In this document: piece by piece, positions 16,125 through 22,885 of the stretch
How positions within the stretch are numbered: position 1 is the first letter of the stretch
Layout: each line of letters begins with the position of its first letter
Origin: Bacteroidia bacterium
Lineage (GTDB): Bacteria > Bacteroidota > Bacteroidia > Flavobacteriales_E > Vicingaceae
Reading direction: 5' to 3'
Length of the DNA: 32,357 bases
NCBI GenBank assembly: GCA_030433355.1
Contig: JAUIMG010000023.1
Location: 1 to 32,357, forward strand
Program-made: the position numbers and the translations under genes
Notes under the pieces: generated by a model
Database searches by the model: none
What the model saw: only the letters and a program-made list of their open reading frames with translations
What the model was told of the DNA's origin: nothing

Positions 16125-18974
16125 ATGAAAAATATCTTTATTCTTTCTACACTTTTATTTAGCTTAAACAGTTTTGCTCAAATAGAAGTTGAACAATATC
16201 AATTAGATAATGGACTTACTGTTATTCTTAACTCCGACAAAAACTTAAATCAAGTATCAGGTGCAATTGCGGTAAATACTGGTAGCAAAAATGACCCAAT
16301 AGATGCTACGGGAATTTCTCATTATTTAGAACATCTTCTTTTTAAAGGGACTGATAAGCTTGGAACTGCAAATTTTGAAGCCGAGAAAGTGCATTTAGAT
16401 TCTATCACGTATTTGTACGATGAACTTGGAAAAACCAAATTAGAAGAAGAAAGAAAAAGCATACAAGCAGCCATTAACATTCAAGCGGTGAAAGCAGCCA
16501 AATATGCGATGCCAAATGAGTTTGACCAACATTTGAGAGAGATAGGTAGTTCAAGTATTAATGCCTTCACGAATAGTGATGCTACATTTTATTATAATGA
16601 CTTCCCGGCTCATTCATTAAATAAATGGCTAGACATTTATGCCGAAAGATTTAGAAATCCAATTTTTCGCTCTTTTCAATCAGAACTGGAGGTAGTATAT
16701 GAAGAAAAAAACCGGGCTATGGATAATATGGAAAGAAGATTAATGGATGCTTATGATGGCTTTTTCTATGCGAAACATCCGTATGGAGAAAAAGAAACAT
16801 TAGGTACAATTGCCCATCTTAAAAACCCTTCACTCTCTAAGATGTATGCCTACTACCAAAAATATTATGTAGCTAACAATATGGCCATTATACTTTCAGG
16901 AAATTTTGACATAGAAGAAGCTAAATCCTTGATTGAAAAGAACTTTTCAAGTCTACGGTCGGGTGAGCTAGAGAAAGAAGAAATAGCAGCGCCTGAACCA
17001 TTTAATGGAAGAGAATTTCACAAGGTACGTCTAACTCCTGTAACTGCCGGAATTATAGGGTTTAGAACCGTTCCTCGTTTTCATGAAGACTATGCTGCTT
17101 TGATGGTATGCGGAAATTTGCTTCAGAATCAATCCCAAACAGGTTTGATAGATGAACTAACGAAAAACAACCAGCTAATGATGGCATTTGCTTATACTGA
17201 TTTCTATGATGAAGCGGGTGAAATGACTTTTATATTTATTCCCAAAATACTAAGACAATCGGCTAAAAATGCGGAGAAGCTAATTCTTGAAAAAATTGAC
17301 AAACTCAAAAGGGGTGAATTCTCAGACGACTTGTTTAAACTAGTAAAAAATGAAATCAATTTGGATCATCAAAGTAGTTTAGAATCTTCTTCCTCAAGAA
17401 TTAGGATATTGAATGATTATTTTAGAAATGGATTAGATTGGAGTTATTCCGAGAAATTTATAGAAGATGTCCAAAAGCTTTCCAAAGAAGAAGTTATAGC
17501 CATTGCGAACAAATACCTTGGTGACAACTATATAGCAATGTATTCGAAAACAGGTTTTGGTAAAAAGGAAAAATTAGATAAGCCACCATTAATTGCAGTT
17601 GAAGCAAATCAAGACCAGAAATCAGAATATGGATTGCATTTTGAAGCATTAGAAAGTAAAGAAGCAAATGCAAAATTTGTAGATTTTGAAAAAGATTTAG
17701 ATATCATTGATTTAAAAGAAGGCTCTAAACTTTATCATGTAAACAATCCAATGAATTCTATTTTTAGATTGACTTTTAAATATCATTTGGGAGCAATCGC
17801 AAATCCTAATTTAATCCCTCTGGCTGAACAGCTTAATTACGTAAATATAGATAGTACTAGCCTAAAAAAAACCATTGCATTAAATGGAGCGAACTATAGC
17901 TTTGATGTAGATAATGATTATTTCGTAGTAACGATTGAAGGAATGGAAGAGCACCTTGCAGATAATATTAGACTTATTGGACAACTGATGAAAGATGCAA
18001 AGTTGAATGAAAGTCAACTACAGATTGCCAAAAATAGTTTAATAACAGAATTAAAAAGAGAAAGTGAGGATGCATTTGTCTATGTTATGGCGATGGCTAA
18101 TTATAACTACTATGGAGAAGAATCTTACTATTTAAAGAGACAAGGCGAAAAAGAATTAAAGACATTAGCATTGAAAAATACTATTGAAGCCTTCGAAGAT
18201 CTCAAGAAAGCAACAATTTCAATTCACTATAGCGGTAAAACAGCAAGTAAAGAGGTCGCTAAAATGCTCATGACTTATTATCCAATTCCAGACAATGGTA
18301 TTTCTTTAGCACCTTATAAAATGGAAAGAAAGGATTTTGAGGAAGATGAAATCATCTTGTTAAACAATAAGAAATTACTTCAATCACACATATTTATGGC
18401 TCAAAAAGGAAGTGGTTTTAAAGCTAAGGATGAACCTATAATACGCTTGTTCAATGAGTACTTTGGAGGAGGATTTAGTGGAATTTTGAAGCAAGAAATA
18501 AGAGAATATCGCTCATTGGCTTATTCTACGAATGCTGCTTATAAAACTTCTAACAATCCTACTACCAGCAATTATTTTTATGCCTATGTTGGCTGTCAGG
18601 CAGACAAGACCAATGAAGCAGTGAAGGTTACCTATGATTTAATTCAAAATATTCCGGCAAAGGAAGAAAGAATGGAAGGCTTAAAAAAGAAAGTGATCCA
18701 GGCTAGCCTAAATGAATATCCTAATTTTAGAGAATTGAGTGAGCAAGTAGAATGGTGGAATAATCATTTTTACATGAATGATCCAAACCAAAATCTAATA
18801 AACGAATACGATAAGATAAGCATGGAAGACTTAAAAGCCTTTTACGATGCGCAAATATCTGAGCCAAATACAAGCATCAATATTTATGGAGACTTAAAAA
18901 GAATGGATTTGGAAGAACTAAGAAAAATTGCAAAGACCAAAGAGATAAAAGCAGAGGATGTCATCAACTTTTAG
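16125..18974 (+). CDS. M16 (insulinase/pitrilysin) family zinc peptidase, two modules
   Basis: A 949-residue exported peptidase. The signal peptide MKNIFILSTLLFSLNSFAQ is followed by an M16 domain with the inverted zinc motif HYLEH (residues 66-70, His66 and His70 as ligands, Glu69 catalytic) and the distal glutamate in ELEVVYEEKNRAMDN near 190. The C-terminal M16 module (about 500-949) lacks a zinc motif, as is normal for the inactive half of the clamshell. It keeps the substrate-binding stretch FNEYFGGGFSGILKQEIREYRSLAYS, with RSLAYS typical of the R/Y pair. Such enzymes degrade peptides, here in the periplasm. The gene stands alone with weak promoter-like sequence ahead. It is followed 50 nt later by the tmRNA gene. 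Confidence 0.93.
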   Translation: MKNIFILSTLLFSLNSFAQIEVEQYQLDNGLTVILNSDKNLNQVSGAIAVNTGSKNDPIDATGISHYLEHLLFKGTDKLGTANFEAEKVHLDSITYLYDELGKTKLEEERKSIQAAINIQAVKAAKYAMPNEFDQHLREIGSSSINAFTNSDATFYYNDFPAHSLNKWLDIYAERFRNPIFRSFQSELEVVYEEKNRAMDNMERRLMDAYDGFFYAKHPYGEKETLGTIAHLKNPSLSKMYAYYQKYYVANNMAIILSGNFDIEEAKSLIEKNFSSLRSGELEKEEIAAPEPFNGREFHKVRLTPVTAGIIGFRTVPRFHEDYAALMVCGNLLQNQSQTGLIDELTKNNQLMMAFAYTDFYDEAGEMTFIFIPKILRQSAKNAEKLILEKIDKLKRGEFSDDLFKLVKNEINLDHQSSLESSSSRIRILNDYFRNGLDWSYSEKFIEDVQKLSKEEVIAIANKYLGDNYIAMYSKTGFGKKEKLDKPPLIAVEANQDQKSEYGLHFEALESKEANAKFVDFEKDLDIIDLKEGSKLYHVNNPMNSIFRLTFKYHLGAIANPNLIPLAEQLNYVNIDSTSLKKTIALNGANYSFDVDNDYFVVTIEGMEEHLADNIRLIGQLMKDAKLNESQLQIAKNSLITELKRESEDAFVYVMAMANYNYYGEESYYLKRQGEKELKTLALKNTIEAFEDLKKATISIHYSGKTASKEVAKMLMTYYPIPDNGISLAPYKMERKDFEEDEIILLNNKKLLQSHIFMAQKGSGFKAKDEPIIRLFNEYFGGGFSGILKQEIREYRSLAYSTNAAYKTSNNPTTSNYFYAYVGCQADKTNEAVKVTYDLIQNIPAKEERMEGLKKKVIQASLNEYPNFRELSEQVEWWNNHFYMNDPNQNLINEYDKISMEDLKAFYDAQISEPNTSINIYGDLKRMDLEELRKIAKTKEIKAEDVINF

Positions 18975-18996
18975 CTTCTAGTTCTATTGCTTTGCC

Positions 18997-19004
18997 TAAC
19001 TTTG
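18997..19004 (+). promoter_or_regulatory. -7 element of the ssrA promoter
   Basis: TAACTTTG is an exact TAnnTTTG and is followed by CAT, as is common in this phylum. Only a poor -33 candidate (TTTTAG near 18969-18974, at the end of the peptidase gene) is visible. Transcription would begin about 14 nt before the mature tmRNA 5' end. Confidence 0.55.
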
Positions 19005-19024
19005 CATAAGTTCTTTTAAAATAT

Positions 19025-19417
19025 GGGGCCGACCGGTTTTGACAGCAAGATGAATGTTTTAGTAAGCAAGTCGAGCATTGAGTTTTCGCTCGTAAATATG
19101 AAGACTCACGACGCTAAACGGCGACAACAATTACGCGCTTGCGGCTTAATACTCGATAGAGATTAACCCTAATCACGCCTTAGAGGCGTGACAAGCATAT
19201 CTCTCAGGGGTTCTGCTCATTAATTCCCTGGCTAAGAGGTATCAAACTTTTGGGCTAGTTAAGTAAAAACCTAGGTTGCTTAGCGAAACTAAATAGGATA
19301 AGGCATCTGTAGGGCGTTTTCCCCCGGCATTTGTTCGAAAACCAATGGTAAACTAAGCTTGTAGAAAGCTTCTGTATTCCTTGTTTGGACGAGAGTTCGA
19401 ATCTCTCCGGCTCCACC
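19025..19417 (+). ncRNA. ssrA: Transfer-messenger RNA (tmRNA)
   Basis: tmRNA rescues stalled ribosomes and tags the nascent chain for proteolysis. The tRNA-like ends are clear: GGGGCCG (19025-19031) pairs with CGGCTCC (19408-19414) as a 7-bp acceptor stem with one G-U pair. The T arm is GAGAG-TTCGAAT-CTCTC (19391-19407). The 5' part reads GGGGCCGACCGGTTTTGACA, the usual bacterial start. The reading frame begins at 19120. After the discriminator A415 the sequence is CCT, so the CCA end is not fully encoded and must be completed after transcription. A promoter -7 element lies at 18997 and a terminator follows directly. Length is about 393 nt, normal for the phylum. The 3' end is partly duplicated near 21841. 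Confidence 0.95.
19120..19149 (+). other. tmRNA tag peptide reading frame
   Basis: Codons GGC to GCT encode GDNNYALAA followed by TAA. The ending YALAA is the Bacteroidota protease-recognition tail, and glycine as the first tag residue fits this phylum. Confidence 0.93.
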
Positions 19418-19420
19418 TTC

Positions 19421-19466
19421 GCCCTACGAAGCTTTTGCGCAAGCAAATGCGAAGTAGGGCTTTTAT
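19421..19466 (+). terminator. Terminator of ssrA, itself a member of the hairpin repeat family
   Basis: GCCCTAC (19421-19427) pairs with GTAGGGC (19454-19460), followed by TTTTATT. The loop starts GAAGCTTTTGC, the conserved core of the hairpin elements downstream, so the terminator appears to be one of these repeats recruited to this job. An alternative CTTCGC/GCGAAG pairing is possible. Confidence 0.7.
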
Positions 19467-19467
19467 T

Positions 19468-19495
19468 ACTCTTCGAAGCTTCAGCAAAGAAGAGT
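19468..19495 (+). repeat. Isolated hairpin repeat element
   Basis: ACTCTTC (19468-19474) and GAAGAGT (19489-19495) form a perfect 7-bp stem around a 14-nt loop GAAGCTTCAGCAAA. The loop is the family core, while the arms differ from the neighbouring elements but remain complementary. A more degenerate GC-rich relative lies at about 19508-19533. Confidence 0.75.
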
Positions 19496-19535
19496 ATTAT
19501 CTCTTTCTAGGGCTTCGGCGGAGACCTCCACCCTT

Positions 19536-19817
19536 GCTCTCCGAAGCTTTAGCGAAGGAGAGCCTGTTCATTCCGAAGCTTTAGCGAAGGAGAGCCTGTT
19601 CATCCTGCGAAACTTTAGTGAAGAAGGATAGACCATTTAGCGAAACTTTAGTGAAGAAGGATAGACCATTTAGCGAAACTTTAGTGAAGAAGGATAGACC
19701 ATTTAGCGAAACTTTAGTGAAGAAGGATAGACCATTTAGCGAAGCTTTAGCGAAGGAGAGCCTGTTCATCCTTCGAAACTTTAGTGAAGAAGGATAGACC
19801 ATTTAGCGAAGAAAAAC
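19536..19817 (+). repeat. Mosaic tandem array of 32-34 bp hairpin units
   Basis: Eight units begin at 19542, 19574, 19608, 19641, 19674, 19707, 19740 and 19774, with a partial ninth at 19807. Type A has the core GAAGCTTTAGCGAAGGAGAG then CCTGTTCAT; type B has GAAACTTTAGTGAAGAAGG then ATAGACCATTTAG. The order is A-A-B-B-B-B-A-B. The first unit has full arms GCTCTCC (19536-19542) and GGAGAGC (19557-19563). The last B unit has ATCCTTC (19768-19774) and GAAGGAT. Inside the loop GCTTTAGC in A becomes ACTTTAGT in B, a paired change that keeps base pairing. There are no spacers, so it is not CRISPR. No gene is seen in this stretch. Confidence 0.85.
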
Positions 19818-19916
19818 TACTCTATTCAGAAGCTCCATAACTGCTAAACAAATTGTAGCAAGTTTAGCACATTAACGATTCAATGAATCGTAAAATAGAA
19901 AGTCTTAATTTTAAGC

Positions 19917-20168
19917 GTGCAAGATTTTCAAATAGTCTATCTATTAAAATGCAGCGATGGTTCTACCTATACTGGCTGTACTTCCAATCTTGAAAAGAGG
20001 CTTTTAGCTCACACAAAAGGAAAAGTGAGTTATACGAAGACAAGACTTCCATTTGAACTAATCACCTATTTTGCATTTAAAGACAAAACCAAAGCCTTTC
20101 AATTCGAGAAATATTTAAAATCAGGTTCTGGAAAAGCCTTTACAAATAAAAGATTTATAGGCAAGTAA
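19917..20168 (+). CDS. Small GIY-YIG domain nuclease (UPF0213-like)
   Basis: An 83-residue protein that is a complete single GIY-YIG domain. The first strand reads QIVYLLKCSDGSTYTGCTSN, where VYLL and YTG occupy the GIY and YIG positions. The helix LEKRLLAHTKG carries the conserved Arg, and KAFQFEKYLKSGSGKAF carries the metal-binding Glu. The only sensible start is GTG at 19917, since an in-frame stop lies about 20 nt upstream. GIY-YIG proteins cleave DNA in repair, restriction or mobile introns, but the substrates of these very short stand-alone forms are unknown. It lies 100 bp downstream of the hairpin array, with tmRNA upstream and a 49-bp repeat just after its stop. A link to the repeats is a hypothesis. 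Confidence 0.88.
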   Translation: MQDFQIVYLLKCSDGSTYTGCTSNLEKRLLAHTKGKVSYTKTRLPFELITYFAFKDKTKAFQFEKYLKSGSGKAFTNKRFIGK

Positions 20169-20171
20169 GGT

Positions 20172-20220
20172 AGTTTTAATTCCCTGTTTTGGATAGGAGA
20201 GAAAACCGAACGTAATCTCT
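20172..20220 (+). repeat. 49-bp direct repeat, copy 1
   Basis: Begins AGTTTTAATTCCCTGTTTTG and contains GGAGAGAAAACCGAACG. It matches 21797-21845 at 44 of 49 positions. It starts 4 nt after the GIY-YIG stop. Unlike copy 2 it does not continue into the tmRNA 3' sequence. The 109-nt gap before the next gene holds nothing else except a weak TACATTTA promoter-like element near 20252. Confidence 0.75.
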
Positions 20221-20277
20221 ATTCTTAAATAAGAATTAGCCTTTTATTTAATACATTTAGAATCTAAACGATAAATT

Positions 20278-20427
20278 ATGATTTTAGGCGTATCCGAATG
20301 GCTCAGCGGAAAACTAGGCTGGGATGTAACAGTTATAAGAGTTGCATTTGTTTTATTGGTTCTTCTCTTCGGAACTGGAATTGGACTTTACCTTATACTA
20401 TGGTTAGTAAAAGTGCTGTCGAAGTAA
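20278..20427 (+). CDS. Minimal PspC-like membrane protein (49 aa)
   Basis: A short ORF, ATG at 20278 to TAA at 20427, which matches the core of the PspC domain: GVSEWLSGKLGWDVTVIRVA then VLLVLLFGTGIGLYLILWLV. In the family the first part is a short amphipathic segment with G(V)-x-x-(W/L)-L-(S/A)-x-x-(L/F)-G-(W/I)-D, and the second is a transmembrane helix ending in LILWL. It lacks the longer N-terminal Arg/Lys extension and any C-terminal sensor domain of standard PspC. PspC takes part in the envelope stress (phage shock) response in Proteobacteria; stand-alone short forms are common in Bacteroidota and of unknown role. The stop is 29 nt from the end of the convergent TPR gene. I am confident it is real because the domain pattern is intact. 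Confidence 0.8.
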   Translation: MILGVSEWLSGKLGWDVTVIRVAFVLLVLLFGTGIGLYLILWLVKVLSK

Positions 20428-20455
20428 ATAAGAATAAAGATTCCATAATTTTTTT

Positions 20456-21718
20456 TTACAAACTCTCCAGCACCACATCATTGTAATACTTGATAACTTT
20501 CTCCATGTTATTCTCCACAAAGTGTCGATATTGAGGATATAAATCATCGTGGAATCGACTTAGAAAAACATAGCAATCCAAATAGCCTAAAGCCTTCATT
20601 TTTCTTGCTACCTCCAAGCTTTCATGCTCTGATTCTTTAAGCATTTGCTCCCAACCATACATTTCTAAATACACATAGGGGGCAAACTCATTGCCATCTT
20701 CAATTAAGCCTGTGGAAGAACTAAATGGCTTTACCTTATCAATTGCTTCTGTATAAATATCCCAATGAGCAGAGGTCTCTATCTGAGGCTGATTCTCCTC
20801 ATCAACAAAAGTTGTGGAGTCCTTACTAATTACATTTGGGAATGTTTCCCTCGGCATCCATCTAAAACTCGGTTTCTTATTTAATTCAAATGCTGCATCT
20901 TCCAATCTTTGTAGAGTAGATAAATCTGGGTAAATAGCAATACACCTAATCGATTCTTTTAGTGCTTCCTCATACAAGCCTTCGTTGTAATAAGCATCTA
21001 CTAAGAACTTTTGAGGCTCCAATAGATTCGGGTATCTATCTGCACATGTCTTGAATTTCTTAATTGCTTCTATATAGTTTTCTAAGGAATAATAAGAATC
21101 CCCAAGATAAAGCAGTGCTTTATAAAAGTCAGGATTTATATCTAAGGCTCTTTGATAATACTTAGCGGCCTTATTAAAATTTTTAGCTACAAATTCATTT
21201 TCTGCCTTATTGAAGTAATTCAACTCTTTAGTTCCCAAGGCTGTGTCTACTTCTATATCTCGTAATGCCATTCTAAGATAAATAGAACTATTATAAGCAT
21301 TGTCTGAATAAAGCATGGCCTGCCTCAAGGTGTATATGTAGTTGTTATAAGCTTTTTTCTCTGGACTCATCTGGGCCAAAATGTTCATTAGATTCTCCCC
21401 TAATGTGTCTTCAATTTCATTGCCTAAAGAGTCTTTTGTAACCACCGTTAAATTGTCAAAAATATTAGGAACCTTCTTGCTTTCTCTATATTGATAGTTT
21501 CTAATTTTTGCCAATAAATCCCAAGCATATCCATAAGAAGGATATTCTTCTAAAAGCTTAACCAGTTTTTTATCAGCAGCATCTATCTTGTTCTTTTTGA
21601 GCAGATCATTAACTTTTTCAAGCTTTATTTCTGCAGGGTGACTTTGAGAATAGACAACACTAAAACTTAAAAATAAAAGAATAAAAATTAAAAAAGACTT
21701 GAATGGAGCAATAGACAT
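20456..21718 (-). CDS. Exported tetratricopeptide-repeat protein
   Basis: A 420-residue protein with signal peptide IFILLFLSFSVVYSQ and TPR motifs. One pair at the N-terminus covers roughly 30-75 (LLKKNKIDAADKKLVKLLEEYPSYGYAWDLLA). A central block of three covers about 165-270 (NFNKAAKYYQRALDINPDFYKALLYLGDSYYSLENYIEAIKKFKTC in pieces, then YNEGLYEEALKESIRCIAIYPDL). The C-terminal 140 residues are unlike TPR and not recognised; they contain RWMPRETFP and YLEMYGWEQML. TPRs mediate protein-protein contacts, here probably in the periplasm. A weak TAAGTTTC -7-like element (complement of 21753-21760) lies 34 nt ahead of the start. The gene sits between the two copies of the 49-bp repeat and is convergent with the PspC-like gene. 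Confidence 0.85.
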   Translation of the reverse strand: MSIAPFKSFLIFILLFLSFSVVYSQSHPAEIKLEKVNDLLKKNKIDAADKKLVKLLEEYPSYGYAWDLLAKIRNYQYRESKKVPNIFDNLTVVTKDSLGNEIEDTLGENLMNILAQMSPEKKAYNNYIYTLRQAMLYSDNAYNSSIYLRMALRDIEVDTALGTKELNYFNKAENEFVAKNFNKAAKYYQRALDINPDFYKALLYLGDSYYSLENYIEAIKKFKTCADRYPNLLEPQKFLVDAYYNEGLYEEALKESIRCIAIYPDLSTLQRLEDAAFELNKKPSFRWMPRETFPNVISKDSTTFVDEENQPQIETSAHWDIYTEAIDKVKPFSSSTGLIEDGNEFAPYVYLEMYGWEQMLKESEHESLEVARKMKALGYLDCYVFLSRFHDDLYPQYRHFVENNMEKVIKYYNDVVLESL

Positions 21719-21796
21719 AAGGAAAGGAAATTATTAGATGAATATTTTAAATGAAACTTAAAGAAAATAAAAAAAAATTAATTCGAAGTTTCTAGC

Positions 21797-21854
21797 AGTT
21801 TTACTTCCCTGTTTTGGTTAGGAGAGAAAACCGAGGGTAGTCTCTCCGGCTCCA
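21797..21854 (+). repeat. 49-bp direct repeat copy 2 joined to a tmRNA 3'-end copy (att-like)
   Basis: 21797-21845 repeats 20172-20220 at 44 of 49 positions. The sequence then continues, so that TCTCTCCGGCTCCA (21841-21854) is identical to the tmRNA 3' end at 19402-19415. The preceding GGAGAG...CTCTCC pairing (21830-21847) resembles a T-arm stem with an enlarged loop. The upstream TTCCCTGTTTTGG also resembles TTCCTTGTTTGG of tmRNA. It is not a functional tRNA or tmRNA. Confidence 0.65.
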
Positions 21855-21858
21855 AAAT

Positions 21859-21897
21859 AAAGCTCGACTTACTTAGGTATGTGAGGCTTTTGTTTTT
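21859..21897 (+). terminator. Terminator-like hairpin after the tmRNA 3'-end copy
   Basis: An imperfect stem starting AAGCTCGACTTAC and closing GTATGTGAGGCTT is followed by TTGTTTTT. It sits directly after the duplicated CCGGCTCCA, where a tmRNA or tRNA gene terminator would be expected. Confidence 0.5.
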
Positions 21898-21900
21898 CCG

Positions 21901-21919
21901 GGTGACAGATACGGTGACA
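21901..21919 (+). repeat. Two GGTGACA direct repeats, 12 bp apart
   Basis: GGTGACA at 21901-21907 and again at 21913-21919. Short spaced direct repeats beside an attachment-like duplication could be binding sites of a recombinase, but no integrase gene is present here. The rest of the gap up to 21983 is AT-rich with nothing recognised. Confidence 0.35.
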
Positions 21920-21983
21920 AATTGAAAAAAAAGTGAAAAATGATACTTTTCATAGAAGAAAGTTTAATTGATTTTGATATAGA

Positions 21984-22781
21984 TTAAAACCCCACACTCA
22001 AATTCAAATCAAAAGGAATTTCAAACACTTCCGTATCTTTAGCCATCACCTTTAGGTCAATGGTTTCCGGTAGTATTTTATAGATTACCGCATTTTCTGC
22101 TAGTTCTAATTGAGAAACTTCTACCTTAAAAATTTTAGCTGCCTCTTCTCTATCATCCCCTCCAACTAATTCAGCAGAGCTTATGGATTTTCCATCTGAA
22201 ATCACCTCATAAATTTCATAAGTTACACCCTCACTTTCAAGAGCTCCAATGGCATAAAGACTAACTTGCCCAATTTCAGTTTTAGATCCTTTATCGGCGG
22301 TAGAAATTTCTTTCAAGCCGTAGCTTGATTCTTTGTTAGTTATATTTACCATGGCGATTACCCCTTGAACATTAACCGTTTTTGCTCCAGCACTAGGTCT
22401 AACTGATAATTTCCCATTAACAATAAATCCAGAGCCTTCGTCTTCGCTAAGTAGACCCCAATTTTCTAAGGTAGCTTTTGTATGCCAGTAATTTCCTTTA
22501 CTCTCTTCTTCCCACTGTTTTTGTGCGGCTAATAAATCAAAGCCAGTGTCATCGGTAATTTTTGTAAATCTTGTTTTGGTCTTATCTAAATTTTCCGTAA
22601 AAGTTGAAACGTCAGTCAAAACAATTAATCCAAATTGAAAAGTTTGATTTTTCTCAGTTTCAGGATATCCACTTATTACTTGAACTGAATTTAATATGAC
22701 TTCTTGTGCATTTGATGAAAATGAATTCAACATCACTGTCATTAAAAATGCAATTAATAAAGAGTTGGCTTTGGTTTTCAT
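21984..22781 (-). CDS. Exported hypothetical protein
   Basis: The frame is open from 22847, but the ATG at 22781 gives the signal peptide MKTKANSLLIAFLMTVMLNS ending FSSNAQ. A perfect promoter -7 element lies just upstream, inside the longer frame, so I start at 22781 (265 residues). I do not recognise the mature protein. It reads as two beta-rich halves: VILNSVQVISGYPETEKNQTFQ with KTKTRFTKITDDTGFDLL, then KTVNVQGVIAMVNITNKESS, and a third stretch ending EIPFDLNLSVGF. KITDDTGFDLLAAQK resembles a stretch seen in domains that describe metal-ion or calcium responses, but this is not enough for a call. It is probably periplasmic and has no cysteines. It diverges from the pirin gene. Confidence 0.8.
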   Translation of the reverse strand: MKTKANSLLIAFLMTVMLNSFSSNAQEVILNSVQVISGYPETEKNQTFQFGLIVLTDVSTFTENLDKTKTRFTKITDDTGFDLLAAQKQWEEESKGNYWHTKATLENWGLLSEDEGSGFIVNGKLSVRPSAGAKTVNVQGVIAMVNITNKESSYGLKEISTADKGSKTEIGQVSLYAIGALESEGVTYEIYEVISDGKSISSAELVGGDDREEAAKIFKVEVSQLELAENAVIYKILPETIDLKVMAKDTEVFEIPFDLNLSVGF

Positions 22782-22795
22782 GGCATAAATTTTTA

Positions 22796-22803
22796 CAAAG
22801 TTA
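22796..22803 (-). promoter_or_regulatory. -7 element ahead of the exported hypothetical gene
   Basis: The - strand reads TAACTTTG, an exact match to TAnnTTTG, and the ATG at 22781 follows after about 14 nt. No good -33 element is visible at the expected distance. Its position argues against the longer start at 22847. Confidence 0.5.
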
Positions 22804-22885
22804 AAAATCTCACTGAGAGCACCTAATTTAAAAACAATAACAAGCATTCATCGTTTTTAATAATTTTAAGCTAAAATTTATTTCC

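Noticed and set aside
19255-19446. - strand open frame across the tmRNA 3' half and terminator
   Set aside because: It lies inside a clear tmRNA gene, and its product has no family features.
19581-19802. Open frame on the - strand through the hairpin array (repeating SLNGLSFFTKV)
   Set aside because: The frame is open only because the repeat unit is mostly 33 bp, a multiple of three. The product is pure tandem repeat with no start context, and the DNA shows structure-type covariation rather than codon-type change.
19536-19817. CRISPR array
   Set aside because: Units are directly adjacent with no unique spacers, and no cas genes are in the window.
21797-21854. A functional tRNA or second tmRNA gene
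   Set aside because: The T loop is enlarged and lacks the TTCGA core, and there is no matching 5' acceptor strand or anticodon arm.
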